Below are positions 49,386 to 59,258 of a DNA stretch of 64,000 nucleotides, one piece after another. Where the stretch lies: positions 1 through 64,000 of the forward strand of contig NVVL01000003.1 in the NCBI GenBank assembly GCA_002402195.1, given 5' to 3'. Numbering within the stretch: position 1 is the first letter of the stretch; every line of letters begins with the position of its first letter. The position numbers and the translations under genes are program-made. This DNA is from Rickettsiales bacterium (GTDB taxonomy: Bacteria > Pseudomonadota > Alphaproteobacteria > Rickettsiales > Rickettsiaceae). The notes under the pieces were generated by a model that was not told where the DNA came from, did no database searches, and saw only the letters and a program-made list of their open reading frames with translations.

Positions 49386-51185
49386 TTACAAATTCCTTCC
49401 AGCCCTAGAGATCTGCCTTGCCATATCAGCGGTAATTTGCCCCCGGCTGTGATTAAATGAGGCAATATCGGGAGTTTGTATATGCATATTGACTGTTACA
49501 TTACTGCCCCCTGAGAGCTTGCTGAATGGAGTGATGCTTCCTGTAGTGCTCGGAATGAATAATTCAGGTTCGCCTCCATCTCCTACTATATGAGCCTTGC
49601 CAGCTCTTGCCGTGCCACCTTTTGCAAAGAAGCCTCCGAAATTGCCTAACGCGCCCAGTAATCCGCCTAATCCGCCGCCAGCTCCAGACCCAGCGCCACC
49701 AGATAGAGCGCTAAACAAACCACCGAGTAATCCGCCGCCGCCCATTCCGCCCATTCCGCTCATTCCACCAGCACTAGCGCCAAATAATCCTCTTTGCAAA
49801 GTCGTTTTTAGAATATCTGATTGCAAGCTTTTGAATAAATCTTTAAAGGTGGATTTCATACTCCCTGCATGGGTTTTTGCTCCAAAGGCGCAATTAGCAA
49901 GATTATCTATCATTCGGTCAGCTGCTCTTTTTGAGTGAGTTTCAATCGTGCTGAATACATCAGCGTTAATAGTTTTTGTTTGTTCCAGTTGATGCACGCT
50001 TTGTTCCATAGCATTATTATGTAAATTCTGATTATTGGCTCCCTCTTTGAGCAACTTATTCATTTTTTCTAATTGCTGATTATGCTTGCTAAGTGGAGCG
50101 CTAGTTTTCTTCAATATGTTCTTCGATGCAAGATGTGCCTCATTATTTTTCTTTAAAGCCTCAAATTGCTTCTGATTAGCAATAACTATTTCATCCGAAA
50201 CAAGCTTTGCTTGCTGTAATATTTTATTATGCTCCGCCCCAGCATCTGTGCTTTTTCTAAACCATCTGGTTAAAGATACCAAAGCAGCCACCGCCATTGA
50301 TATAGAAACAGCTACGAGCCCTATCGGATTTGCCATAAGAGCTAGCGTGAATGTTTTGACGGAGAGTGCAGCAGCTGCAAACCATGCAGCAAGTCTGAGA
50401 CCTGCAAGACTGGCAAGAGCTGTGATCAAAAATGTTAATACCGGATTGCCATCTTTAATTGCTTCAAAAAATGCAGTAATCGCTGGAAGCAGCGGCAATA
50501 GCACGCTTGTAAGTAGCCCCGTCAATACAGCTTGTAACTTACCGAGAGAATCGTTAAAGGCCTCCATTGCTTTGGTATCCTCACCAGAGAGTGACAATCC
50601 TAGCTTTCTCGCCTCTTCTCGAAGTTTGCGTATTCCTTCTGCGCCATGCTCCATTGTTTGCAGCAATGCGACCCCTTCAGTATCAAATAGCTTCATAGCA
50701 AGACGCACCTTGTCAGACTCATTTGTAACTTCTGACATTGCATTTGCAATTAGCTCAAATTGCTGCTCAGGTTTTAGGCTATTCATATGCTCTGCAGATA
50801 ATCCCAGCTCAATCAAAGCATCTTTTGCACTACCAGTGCCAAGAGCCGCCTCAGAAACCCGGCGAGTCATTCGCTGCAACCCAGTCGATAGTGAGTTAAA
50901 CTCAACCCCTGTCATCTCAGCTGCATATTTTAGTTCCGATAATCCTTCAGTAGTTGCTCCCAAACGAAGCGATAATTTGCCAATCTGGTCACCAGTATCA
51001 ATGATTTTCTTCAAAGCTCGCGTGCCAAAAGCAGCACCAATTGCCATACCAATGCCACCAAACCCTCTGGTGACTTTAGAGGAGAGCTTTTCCATATCTT
51101 TGAAGTTTTTCTTGATTCTGCCAAATGCTTGCTTGGTTTTATCAACACCGCGAAAGGTTACTCTAACTTCTTTTGTAGCTGCCAT
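49386..51185 (-). CDS. Phage tail tape measure protein
   Basis: N-terminal coiled coil, central TM-like stretch, Gly-rich C-terminus with GTARAGKAHIVGDGGEPELFIPSTTGSITP. Confidence 0.88.
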   Translation of the reverse strand: MAATKEVRVTFRGVDKTKQAFGRIKKNFKDMEKLSSKVTRGFGGIGMAIGAAFGTRALKKIIDTGDQIGKLSLRLGATTEGLSELKYAAEMTGVEFNSLSTGLQRMTRRVSEAALGTGSAKDALIELGLSAEHMNSLKPEQQFELIANAMSEVTNESDKVRLAMKLFDTEGVALLQTMEHGAEGIRKLREEARKLGLSLSGEDTKAMEAFNDSLGKLQAVLTGLLTSVLLPLLPAITAFFEAIKDGNPVLTFLITALASLAGLRLAAWFAAAALSVKTFTLALMANPIGLVAVSISMAVAALVSLTRWFRKSTDAGAEHNKILQQAKLVSDEIVIANQKQFEALKKNNEAHLASKNILKKTSAPLSKHNQQLEKMNKLLKEGANNQNLHNNAMEQSVHQLEQTKTINADVFSTIETHSKRAADRMIDNLANCAFGAKTHAGSMKSTFKDLFKSLQSDILKTTLQRGLFGASAGGMSGMGGMGGGGLLGGLFSALSGGAGSGAGGGLGGLLGALGNFGGFFAKGGTARAGKAHIVGDGGEPELFIPSTTGSITPFSKLSGGSNVTVNMHIQTPDIASFNHSRGQITADMARQISRAGRNL

Positions 51186-51333
51186 TATGCTTACTGCCTT
51201 TTTCTTGCTTCAAACTAAAATATGCCATCCAGTGATTCCATTCTGATACTGTCAACGATTCAACCTCACTAACGCTTTTGCCTAAATGTTCCGCTAGTGC
51301 AAACATGCTAAACAACACAGAGTCACTTTCTAG
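51163..51333 (-). CDS. Tail assembly T-like ORF, read by -1 frameshift from the upstream G-like ORF
   Basis: -1 frame after A AAA AAC gives LESDSVLFSMFALAEHLGKSVSEVESLTVSEWNHWMAYFSLKQEKGSKHNGSYKRS*; absent from the ORF track because it is short. Confidence 0.8.
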   Translation of the reverse strand, partial: LESDSVLFSMFALAEHLGKSVSEVESLTVSEWNHWMAYFSLKQEKGSKHNGSYKRS

Positions 51334-51689
51334 TTTTTTTTAATGGGAGTAATATCATCATCAGCATCACCCATGATGGCGTTTGCAACTCTGATCAATA
51401 TATCAGGGTCGCAGCCTCGCATTAAATCAGGCTTGTCGCTTCTTGAGAATAAACTCTCTCCCTCTGAATCCTTAGCCTTCATAATCAGTGCTTCTACCAT
51501 TAAGCCAAGATCATCATCTTTTGCCATTTTATACAGCCGATTCTTCTGCGCAAGAGTTAGTGGAGTTGCGTGAATGTATAATGATTCTTCCCCCTCACCC
51601 CATTCAGCTACTTCGATAATCTTGGTCTCTTTGGCATCAAAATGTGCTTTAACTCTATCAATTATTCTATTATTCATCTTAAATATCAA
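51330..51689 (-). CDS. Phage tail assembly chaperone (G-like)
   Basis: 119-aa ORF between tail tube and tape measure; ends ...ATT AAA AAA AAC TAG. Confidence 0.75.
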   Translation of the reverse strand: MIFKMNNRIIDRVKAHFDAKETKIIEVAEWGEGEESLYIHATPLTLAQKNRLYKMAKDDDLGLMVEALIMKAKDSEGESLFSRSDKPDLMRGCDPDILIRVANAIMGDADDDITPIKKN

Positions 51690-52126
51690 TCCTCATCTCC
51701 AGCAGCTACGCCGTCAATTATAACAGCGCCCCCATCATTATGAGATCGCTCAAATAGCTCATCATTTCCTTGAAACGTGAAAGAGCTTTCAACAATCCCG
51801 TCAAATGCTCCTTGTCTTGAGATTCCAGTTACAATAGCCGTGCCGGTGAAATATCTCCTGCCATCTGCAACACCTTCTGGATAGAGATTTAACTCAATCT
51901 CACTACCAATCAGCAAACCACCTTGCCCCGCAGCATCGGCCTCATCCCAAAATGCCTCAATAGAACCAGACCAGCTCTTTATTGTCGCTTGGTGTTTGCG
52001 CCATGCGGTACCTATTACGCTGGCATCAACAGTGTCGCTTACCTCCTCTAAACTCCATGATTTAACCTCAGCTATTTGGTTGTCTCCTACTTTGACTATT
52101 CCTTCTGAGCCTGCATGTGTTGCCAT
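51686..52126 (-). CDS. Phage tail tube protein
   Basis: VGDNQIAEVKSWSLEEVSDTVDASVIGTAWRKHQATIKSWSGSIEAFWDEAD...YFTGTAIVTGIS. Confidence 0.88.
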   Translation of the reverse strand: MATHAGSEGIVKVGDNQIAEVKSWSLEEVSDTVDASVIGTAWRKHQATIKSWSGSIEAFWDEADAAGQGGLLIGSEIELNLYPEGVADGRRYFTGTAIVTGISRQGAFDGIVESSFTFQGNDELFERSHNDGGAVIIDGVAAGDED

Positions 52127-52155
52127 TTATTATCTCCTATTTTTCATTATATTCA

Positions 52156-52599
52156 TTACACAATAATTTCCGGTGAATTTTCCAAGGTGCGATAAAGCAC
52201 AGCAAAAACTAAACTAGCAAGAGCAACAGGCTGCTCACCATCATTATTTAAACTGATATCTGTAGCTTCTAATCTGCAATCTTTGCATATTCCGCCCAAA
52301 TTACTACTTGCTAGAATCAAACTCTCTACCTGGGCAGAGATATTATCAACAGCGCTACTTACCTCATTTCCACTTTTGACGTAACATTCTACGCTTACTC
52401 GTAAACTTCTCTCCTGTGACCGTGGCCAGCTGATTGTATCTGTGATGATCTCCTCATGATCACTAAACACAATAATCTCAGGCAATGAGCGCTTTTCTAG
52501 CGTATAAATCCTACTATCATAAATCCGGGCTCCTGCATCTGTAGCGCCTATTAAAAGATCGATAAAAGCTCGGCGAATGTTAGTTCTTGCATGTACCAT
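52156..52599 (-). CDS. Phage tail terminator / minor tail protein (gpU-like)
   Basis: Position in the head-tail module; ARTNIRRAFIDLLIGATDAGARIYDSRIYTLEKRSLPEIIVFSDHE. Confidence 0.65.
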   Translation of the reverse strand: MVHARTNIRRAFIDLLIGATDAGARIYDSRIYTLEKRSLPEIIVFSDHEEIITDTISWPRSQERSLRVSVECYVKSGNEVSSAVDNISAQVESLILASSNLGGICKDCRLEATDISLNNDGEQPVALASLVFAVLYRTLENSPEIIV

Positions 52600-52626
52600 G
52601 TTAGGGTGTCAACATATGTCTATACT

Positions 52627-52965
52627 TTACTGCTCTTCAAGCACAAGCACTGCCCAGCCTGTTCCATCTGGTTTGATGGCTTTGATTCTAAAATGCTTTC
52701 CACTAACTTGCAGAGAATCATCGTACCGAATTCTGCTAATATCATCTTCTCTGCATTCAAAACAAGGGCTGCTCCCAGCAACGCCCGCCATGCCGCTATC
52801 AATATCCACATAATCAGATGATAATATACCAGTCAGCACATATTGCATCCCATCTGCTTGAATTACAGTTCCATTAACCGCAAAGCCTTGCTCTGGGTCT
52901 AAAAATTCAGTTAAATCTTCTCGGAACATAAAATCAAGCCCTAGCAACTGCAAAGCTCTCAGCAT
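52627..52965 (-). CDS. Phage head-tail joining protein (FII-like)
   Basis: Small ORF directly after the capsid gene; SPCFECREDDISRIRYDDSLQVSGKHFRIKAIKPDGTGWAVLVLE. Confidence 0.55.
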   Translation of the reverse strand: MLRALQLLGLDFMFREDLTEFLDPEQGFAVNGTVIQADGMQYVLTGILSSDYVDIDSGMAGVAGSSPCFECREDDISRIRYDDSLQVSGKHFRIKAIKPDGTGWAVLVLEEQ

Positions 52966-55015
52966 GTCTGACAGCTAGATCAACATCTTGCATAACGCGA
53001 ATTCTGATGCCGCCCGAGGTTCCAAGAGTGTATGGGTCAACAAGGACATCCATCACGCCCCATTGGCCGATTATTAGATCACCGAAATTGCCAAACAATA
53101 AACTATTTGCTGGAACTTGGTTGCTGGTTCCGACTCGGTAACCGTTTAGCATACCAAATCCTTGCTCACCTGAATTCTCCCAGATAAACTGCGCCGTATC
53201 ATTAGCTTTTTCCTTTTGTTTAAGCAGGCCTCGCATGTTTGCATTACAAAGATAACCTAATGTCCCAATATCAGCGTTTTGTGCAGCAATGTTGCTTTCT
53301 AAATCAACTATCTTACCCCAGCTAATTGCATCCGCATGGGCAGGGTCTGCATTAATTGCTACTTCTCCTATGCCGTCTGTATTTAGAATTCCTAGCGGTT
53401 CTGCCCCATTCCCACTGCCTGAGATCGCTACTCGGTCAATCTCTAATGCGATCACTGTGGCAAGATCGTTTCTGATTAGGGTTTCAATATCAGGGCTGGA
53501 TTGCAATACTAATTTACGCGTAAAATCAGTAAATGCCGCAATGCTTCTAGGGCTTAGAGTCACTTGTCCAAAGCTCTGCTGGCTGTGATCTGGAGCGCCG
53601 CCTTCTGACACCCAATAGGTAGTTGCTCCGCCAGTCTGCTTGGGTATGGCAACATCACCATGCAGGCCGCTCATAACCTTCGCCCCCATTTGTTTAACCA
53701 GCATTTTGCTGCGCAGTAGCTCAATAAAGCTACCAGACATATAATCAGTGCCAACAAGATAACCACCGGCAACATTTGTGATTTTTTCTAAGTTGCGAAT
53801 TTGCATTGAACGCTGCTCTGCCATTATATCAAGCGGAACAAAAAAACTAGCAGGCTCTCTGCCAACTTGCTTGGAAACTGTTTCTGAGGCCTCTTTCTCA
53901 AGCTCTGCTCCTCTCCAATTACCAGAAATCACTGCTCTTATAGCTTTAATAATAGAAAAACTACCGATTTCTTTGTGATTCATGCCAATGATTGGATTCT
54001 CCTGTCTTGCTGTATTGATTGCAGATGATGTAGACAGAGTATCTAGTATCTGTCTTCTAAAATTATCTATAGTTCTACCAGTTTTAATAAACTCCATCGC
54101 TCTTTCTTGCATATTATGCTTATCACCAAGAGCTAGTATTTCTGATATTCTAGTAGTTTCGTCTTGGCGTATTTGCTCCGGATTAAACCCAGCATCAATA
54201 TTTGACAATGCTTGCATTGGTAATGTTTGCATCGCTGATGTTCGCATCTCTGATGCTTGCATCGCTGATGCTTCTGTTATCTTTGCTTCTGTTTTGTTTG
54301 GTTCCATATCTGATCTCACTTTATATATTATATTTGTTTCGTTATTACTTATTTCCTGTTCTGGTTTTTTGCTAGATTTCTTGGGTTTCTTGGATTTTCT
54401 AGCATTGTCAGATCTACCAATTCCCACTGTTTGATCAGCCGGTATAGATACTAAAGACACCTCAAGAGGCTCCCATTTAGAAACTCGGTACGTATCAGGC
54501 TTGCCTTCTTCTCCTTTCTCGCTGAGTACCAAATCAGATCTCTTATATTTATAACCAACCGAGATATTCCCCCTAATTCCATCAATCACATCTTGATACA
54601 CACTCTGAGCAAGTACGCTTCTTCCAAACCTAACCTTAGCTCTCCCTCTTAAATCAGAAGTGATTTCTGCTGATTCAATAATACCAATTTGCTTTTTATG
54701 GTCATGATCAAGCAATAGAGGGGCTCTGCCAGACCGAAGCCAGCTTAAATCCACACAATCTTCTCCATGATCAAGAATCTCTATCCCAAAGGAGCGTTCA
54801 TATGGGTCTTCGCTTGAGAATGAAAGGTAGAAGCTTCGCTCACCAAGATTCTCTTCTGGATTCTCTTCTCTTGATTCTGATAATTCATTTTTTATTAAAG
54901 CTAAATTATCATCATCTATATATAGTAAATCAATGTTTTGTGTTTGCTTTAGTTTGTCGTTTCGATATGGCATTTCTGCTTTTACTTCTGTATTATTCGT
55001 CATCTGTGTCATGGT
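52934..55015 (-). CDS. Fused prohead protease / HK97-type major capsid protein
   Basis: N part PLLLDHDHKKQIGIIESAEITSDLRGRAKVRFGRS...ISVGYKY...WEPLEVSLVSIPADQTVGIG; C part GGYLVGTDYMSGSFIELLRSKMLVKQMGAKVMSGLHGDVAIPKQTGGATTYWVSEGGA. ORF opens at 55114 but an internal Met near 55015 is a likelier start. Confidence 0.88.
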   Translation of the reverse strand, partial: TMTQMTNNTEVKAEMPYRNDKLKQTQNIDLLYIDDDNLALIKNELSESREENPEENLGERSFYLSFSSEDPYERSFGIEILDHGEDCVDLSWLRSGRAPLLLDHDHKKQIGIIESAEITSDLRGRAKVRFGRSVLAQSVYQDVIDGIRGNISVGYKYKRSDLVLSEKGEEGKPDTYRVSKWEPLEVSLVSIPADQTVGIGRSDNARKSKKPKKSSKKPEQEISNNETNIIYKVRSDMEPNKTEAKITEASAMQASEMRTSAMQTLPMQALSNIDAGFNPEQIRQDETTRISEILALGDKHNMQERAMEFIKTGRTIDNFRRQILDTLSTSSAINTARQENPIIGMNHKEIGSFSIIKAIRAVISGNWRGAELEKEASETVSKQVGREPASFFVPLDIMAEQRSMQIRNLEKITNVAGGYLVGTDYMSGSFIELLRSKMLVKQMGAKVMSGLHGDVAIPKQTGGATTYWVSEGGAPDHSQQSFGQVTLSPRSIAAFTDFTRKLVLQSSPDIETLIRNDLATVIALEIDRVAISGSGNGAEPLGILNTDGIGEVAINADPAHADAISWGKIVDLESNIAAQNADIGTLGYLCNANMRGLLKQKEKANDTAQFIWENSGEQGFGMLNGYRVGTSNQVPANSLLFGNFGDLIIGQWGVMDVLVDPYTLGTSGGIRIRVMQDVDLAVRHAESFAVARA
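54207..54281 (-). repeat. 15-bp tandem repeat in the protease-capsid linker
   Basis: aatgcttgcattggt / aatgtttgcatcgct / gatgttcgcatctct / gatgcttgcatcgct / gatgcttctgttatc; encodes EASAMQASEMRTSAMQTLPMQAL. Confidence 0.9.
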
Positions 55016-56570
55016 CTTTCTCTCTGCTTCTATGTTTATATTTATATTCATATATATTGTCATTTTCTGAGTTGTTATCCAGCTTGCTGTCACCGTCAAG
55101 ACTACTCCGGTCAAGCTGTTTATCCCTGTCCCGATCTTCTCTATAACGAGCAGTATTTAAATCCAAGCCATATTCCTTGGCAAGCTCATCTTCAAACGCT
55201 AGCTGCTGAAATAATTCCTCAACATCCATTCCTTGATCTGCTGCTACTTGAGCTCTGGTTTTAGTTTTTTGATTAATGGCGATCTGATTCGCATGATTCT
55301 CCTTCAACGGGTCAACCCATGCCCAACCTCTTGCTCGCCATACCGGCTTGTTGAACTTATCAAAATCCGTTGCAGATATTTCGATCTTTCCACTAGTGAT
55401 CGACATCAACAACCAAGCCTCAAATACAGGCCTGCAAAAATGCTCAATAACCCAATTCTGTAAAACTTTCCAACTATCCCTATCTTCTAAAGAACCATGC
55501 CTGATGGATGAGAAATTTACATCCTCTAAATCATTAGCTAGCGTGTTATAGGAAATATCCAGTCCACTTGCCACGCCTCGAAGTATCGCTTTTTCAAATG
55601 AAGCAAAATTACCAGCTGGATGATTAGGGTCAAACATCCTCACATCCATGCCAGAAGGAAGCTGTTCAAAAGTACCAGGGTCTGCCTCCATGATTGGGCT
55701 GTCATTCTCATGCTCAGAGCCAGCATATCCAGTGCCATCTGGTGATACAAAAAACCCCATCTTAGAGGCGCCAACTCTAGCAGCAACCAGCTCTGCTTCT
55801 TCATAACCAGCAAGCATACGAAGACGCGGCATAGCTGTATGCATCCATGGTACCCCTCTACTTTGTGAGGGTCTATCAATCAAGAATCCATGAATAATCT
55901 CACTTGCTGGAATTCGTTGATATTTTTTCTCATAACTGGTTTTGTCATGAAAGACCTCAGATGGATGATGGCTTAAGAGGTGATAAGCAACTGGGCGATT
56001 CCATTTGTTAAACTCAATGCCCATACGAATATAACCACCATTATCAAGCGGCATATTCAAATCCTCATCAAGATGATCAGCTTCTAAAAACTGCAACGCA
56101 AACCCAAAATCATTATCAAAACCTTTAACCAGCCTGACAATAACCTCACCATCACGAGCTACGGATTCCAGAAATAATTTTTGAGAATCCACCCATGAAA
56201 GCTTTCCGCAAACGCTGCAATTGCCTTTCTTCGCCCATAGATGAAACTGCTCTTCAATATGGCTGTTGATTTCTCGTAGCAACTTGCCTGAATTATCTTT
56301 TGCCTTAACCTGTAACCTGATTCCAGTTGCACCAATAACATTAACCCCAGTACGCTTTAAGAAACGCCTGGCATAATCATTATTCATGCAAAGTTCCCGC
56401 GAACGACTACGAAGCGTGCGCAGATCATTATAAAGCTCTGAGTCCGCAGATAAAACGCTAGTCACCCAATCTGCATTTAGCCGGTTAATCGAAGCTGCTG
56501 CGTATTTGCGCTGAGACATATTGCGAGTTTGCGCCTTGCTGCTCTTTCTAAAAAAGTTAAATAATTTCAT
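54993..56570 (-). CDS. Phage portal protein, lambda family
   Basis: LRSRSRELCMNNDYARRFLKRTGVNVIGATGIRLQ, QFLEADHLDEDLN, IHGFLIDRPSQSRGVPWMHTAMPRLRMLAGYEEAELVAARVGASKMGFF. Confidence 0.95.
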   Translation of the reverse strand: MKLFNFFRKSSKAQTRNMSQRKYAAASINRLNADWVTSVLSADSELYNDLRTLRSRSRELCMNNDYARRFLKRTGVNVIGATGIRLQVKAKDNSGKLLREINSHIEEQFHLWAKKGNCSVCGKLSWVDSQKLFLESVARDGEVIVRLVKGFDNDFGFALQFLEADHLDEDLNMPLDNGGYIRMGIEFNKWNRPVAYHLLSHHPSEVFHDKTSYEKKYQRIPASEIIHGFLIDRPSQSRGVPWMHTAMPRLRMLAGYEEAELVAARVGASKMGFFVSPDGTGYAGSEHENDSPIMEADPGTFEQLPSGMDVRMFDPNHPAGNFASFEKAILRGVASGLDISYNTLANDLEDVNFSSIRHGSLEDRDSWKVLQNWVIEHFCRPVFEAWLLMSITSGKIEISATDFDKFNKPVWRARGWAWVDPLKENHANQIAINQKTKTRAQVAADQGMDVEELFQQLAFEDELAKEYGLDLNTARYREDRDRDKQLDRSSLDGDSKLDNNSENDNIYEYKYKHRSREKDHDTDDE

Positions 56571-56583
56571 ATGCTAAATAGCG

Positions 56584-57135
56584 TCATACCCGCCCAAACT
56601 TAATCTTAATCACTTGATCATTTAAATCACCGCTCTTACGTCTGGTCAGCACATACTCAGCCTTATATTGATCTCGCCACTGTAATAATTCACTGGGGCT
56701 CAACCGAGATAAACTTCTGCCAGCAATAGAATATGATAATTGATCACGGCTAGCCTTGCCCTGAATCATCGCCTCGAGCGCATCTAGAGTTTTCTTAACA
56801 TGTGATCTTCCATCAACTCTATCCATCTGGCTAAAATTGGGTTTAACGAACATCGACCCTTCCGCAATCAAATGCTGCTCTCCAGCTCTTCTAGCAAAGC
56901 ATTGCCACCAATATTGACCAGTTTTATAATTTATAGTCTCATTAGAGGCAAGAGTTACTAAATGGTGATCATCCTCTATCTCTGCTGCAAACTCTATTGC
57001 TGAATCATCGCTCTGGCTCCGCATTAAATAAACCAGCTCCCAACCAGAAGCAGACTCAAACCCAGCTATCCATTTTTTCCACGTGACGGTTTCGCCCGCA
57101 GTAAAACTTGCTGGTTCTATGTTATATTTTTTCAT
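56584..57135 (-). CDS. Phage protein with a gpW-like C-terminal segment
   Basis: KKTLDALEAMIQGKASRDQLSYSIAGRSLSRLSPSELLQWRDQYKAEY. Confidence 0.6.
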   Translation of the reverse strand: MKKYNIEPASFTAGETVTWKKWIAGFESASGWELVYLMRSQSDDSAIEFAAEIEDDHHLVTLASNETINYKTGQYWWQCFARRAGEQHLIAEGSMFVKPNFSQMDRVDGRSHVKKTLDALEAMIQGKASRDQLSYSIAGRSLSRLSPSELLQWRDQYKAEYVLTRRKSGDLNDQVIKIKFGRV

Positions 57136-57175
57136 TATCGAGATTAACTATGTATTCTAGGTTATTTCGTAGTTT

Positions 57176-57478
57176 CTAAGTGTTTGAGAGGTATTTCTCC
57201 CCATATTTCATATATAAATCAATATCTCTATTAACTTCTTTCGTGATATCACTCGCAGGCTCGCCGCTGTCATGATTCATCCACCATTCATCCTCAGTAA
57301 GAAGGTCTGTTCGGTCTAAATATTCCAAACTATTATAATCAGCATTACCAATTTTTGATAAAACTGCTTCTTCCTCCAGTTCCTCCTCTGCTTCCTTGGT
57401 GGCTAATTCCTCGCGTAACCTCCCATGACCTAGCTTTTCGCTGGTTATAGTCATTTTGTTGCTGATGTTGCTTATCAT
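57176..57478 (-). CDS. Small hypothetical phage protein
   Basis: 100-aa ORF overlapping the terL 3' end in another frame, between terL and the gpW-like gene. Confidence 0.45.
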   Translation of the reverse strand: MISNISNKMTITSEKLGHGRLREELATKEAEEELEEEAVLSKIGNADYNSLEYLDRTDLLTEDEWWMNHDSGEPASDITKEVNRDIDLYMKYGEKYLSNT

Positions 57479-59258
57479 TAGACCCTTCTATTTTCATTTT
57501 TTTTGCCAGTAATTCCAAATCCGGATTTATTATGTGCAAAGCTGCAAGAGCATATACCCTGCAATCCAGTGCCTCATTACGCCTCCCGGCTGGTTTTTCC
57601 CATTTACGCACGGGAAAGCCTTTATGGTATCTTGTAACAACTTTCTCAGCAGTTAGCTGCTTAAAATATTGCTCATCATAACGTGCTGGGAAGTGGCAAT
57701 AACCAGCGCCAGGCTCAGTAATCTTCAATCTGCTATAGATCATCTCCTTTGCAGTATCTGTTCCAACCGAGAACAGCTTTACCCGCATTCTGTTAGACAT
57801 TGTCGGTCTGCTAATTATTGGCTTTGCTGGCACTCCTGAGCCCTTTATCGCAAATACTCTCCTTAGCTGCCTCTTCTTGCAATACGCATATACACTTTGT
57901 GTACGGTGACCACCAGAATCAACGCAGGTGCAGGCTATTCTCAAATTAATTCCAGATTCATGCTTGATTGTTTGCTCTAATATATTATCAAGATCATTCC
58001 AAACATCCTCCCTTGCAGGGTCTCCATGGATGACTCGGTAATCTAACGACCAGCTCTCCTGCCCTTTGCCAAAACCTACTATCTCTATTTCAAGCCTGTC
58101 ATCCTGCACATCAACTCCAGCAGTTACAATAACAACGCCAGATGGTGCAAGATCTCCCCAGTTTTCTTTGCGGGAAAGTAATGAATTCTCATCAACTGAC
58201 TCTCCTTGCTCCTCCCAAGTCTCACCAAGGGTGGTATTAATCCAGGTTTTAAGAGTTTCTGGCATTAATTTGGCCTTCAAAAACTCAGCAACAATCCGTT
58301 CCCATGATACCCACGGCGAGTATAGCTCGTTCAAATGAAAACCAGCTATGTTTGAAAACTCATTCTCAGCTCTCCATTCTCCAGCAGATAGCATTGCAGC
58401 TTTGTCAGTATCGCGCAGGATGCAGCCATTAACTTCGCAAACATAATAAGCAGTCTCAGGCTGATCTTTTGATTTCTTAGTTGCACTATCTTCGCATGTG
58501 CTCTTCTTCCATTTAATTTGTCCCCATTTCAAAGTCTGATACTCACCGCACGAGGTACAAGGCACATAATATCGCCTTTGATCGCTCTGCAAATATGCAG
58601 CTTCAATCCTGCTCAAATCCTTAATGGTTGGTGTGGATGTCAGCACTATCTTACGATTCCAAAATGTAGTAGCACGCTTCTTGGCAAGATTCACAGGGTC
58701 ACCCTCGCTGCCAGCACTAGCGGGATATCTATCAACCTCATCACAAAGCACTAACCTGACCGGCCTGCTTGCAAGCGATGATGGCGAGTTACTCCCAGCC
58801 ATAGTGATATGACCACCTGTGAATCTTTTGTAGAGTATCTTATTCCCAGAATCCCTAGATCGCGGGTCTTTCACTAAATTGTGAAATACTTCACTATCAC
58901 GTAGCATTGGAGCTAATCTATCAGTCGACCAACTCTCAGCTAGCTTCTCAGTAGGCTGCACTACCAGCATGGGCGAAGGGTCTTGATGGATATAATAACC
59001 AACAATATTATTGATGATCTCCGTCTTGCCCACTTGAGCTGATGACATCACTACCACAATCTCCACTGATGGGTCGCAAACTGCATCCATTATATCTCGC
59101 TGATAGGGCGCTCTGTCTGTGCTCCATTTCCCAGCCTCAGCCGATGATTCACGTGATAATTGCCTATATTGATCAGCCCATTGACTCACCTTTAATCTTG
59201 GCGGCGGTGCTGCCTGTTTACTTATTCTTTTTACTAATGCATTTGTCATGATCTCCAT
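57345..59258 (-). CDS. Phage terminase large subunit (GpA family)
   Basis: WSTDRAPYQRDIMDAVCDPSVEIVVVMSSAQVGKTEIINNIVGYYIHQDPSPMLVVQPTEKLAESWSTDRLAPMLRDSEV; SSLASRPVRLVLCDEVDRYP. Confidence 0.96.
   Translation of the reverse strand: MEIMTNALVKRISKQAAPPPRLKVSQWADQYRQLSRESSAEAGKWSTDRAPYQRDIMDAVCDPSVEIVVVMSSAQVGKTEIINNIVGYYIHQDPSPMLVVQPTEKLAESWSTDRLAPMLRDSEVFHNLVKDPRSRDSGNKILYKRFTGGHITMAGSNSPSSLASRPVRLVLCDEVDRYPASAGSEGDPVNLAKKRATTFWNRKIVLTSTPTIKDLSRIEAAYLQSDQRRYYVPCTSCGEYQTLKWGQIKWKKSTCEDSATKKSKDQPETAYYVCEVNGCILRDTDKAAMLSAGEWRAENEFSNIAGFHLNELYSPWVSWERIVAEFLKAKLMPETLKTWINTTLGETWEEQGESVDENSLLSRKENWGDLAPSGVVIVTAGVDVQDDRLEIEIVGFGKGQESWSLDYRVIHGDPAREDVWNDLDNILEQTIKHESGINLRIACTCVDSGGHRTQSVYAYCKKRQLRRVFAIKGSGVPAKPIISRPTMSNRMRVKLFSVGTDTAKEMIYSRLKITEPGAGYCHFPARYDEQYFKQLTAEKVVTRYHKGFPVRKWEKPAGRRNEALDCRVYALAALHIINPDLELLAKKMKIEGSNDKQHQQQNDYNQRKARSWEVTRGISHQGSRGGTGGRSSFIKNW

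Noticed and set aside
49597-49938. Proline-rich plus-strand ORF
   Set aside because: Antisense of the glycine-rich C-terminus of the tape measure protein.
50248-51246. 332-aa plus-strand ORF
   Set aside because: Fully antisense to the tape measure gene, low-complexity S/A composition, no recognisable family.
53982-54434. 150-aa plus-strand ORF over the capsid linker
   Set aside because: Antisense shadow of the protease-capsid gene, kept open by the 15-bp repeat.
55086-55130. Portal C-terminus (LDRSS/LDGDS/KLDNN) as a seventh 15-bp array
   Set aside because: Only two or three weakly matching units; not strong enough to count.
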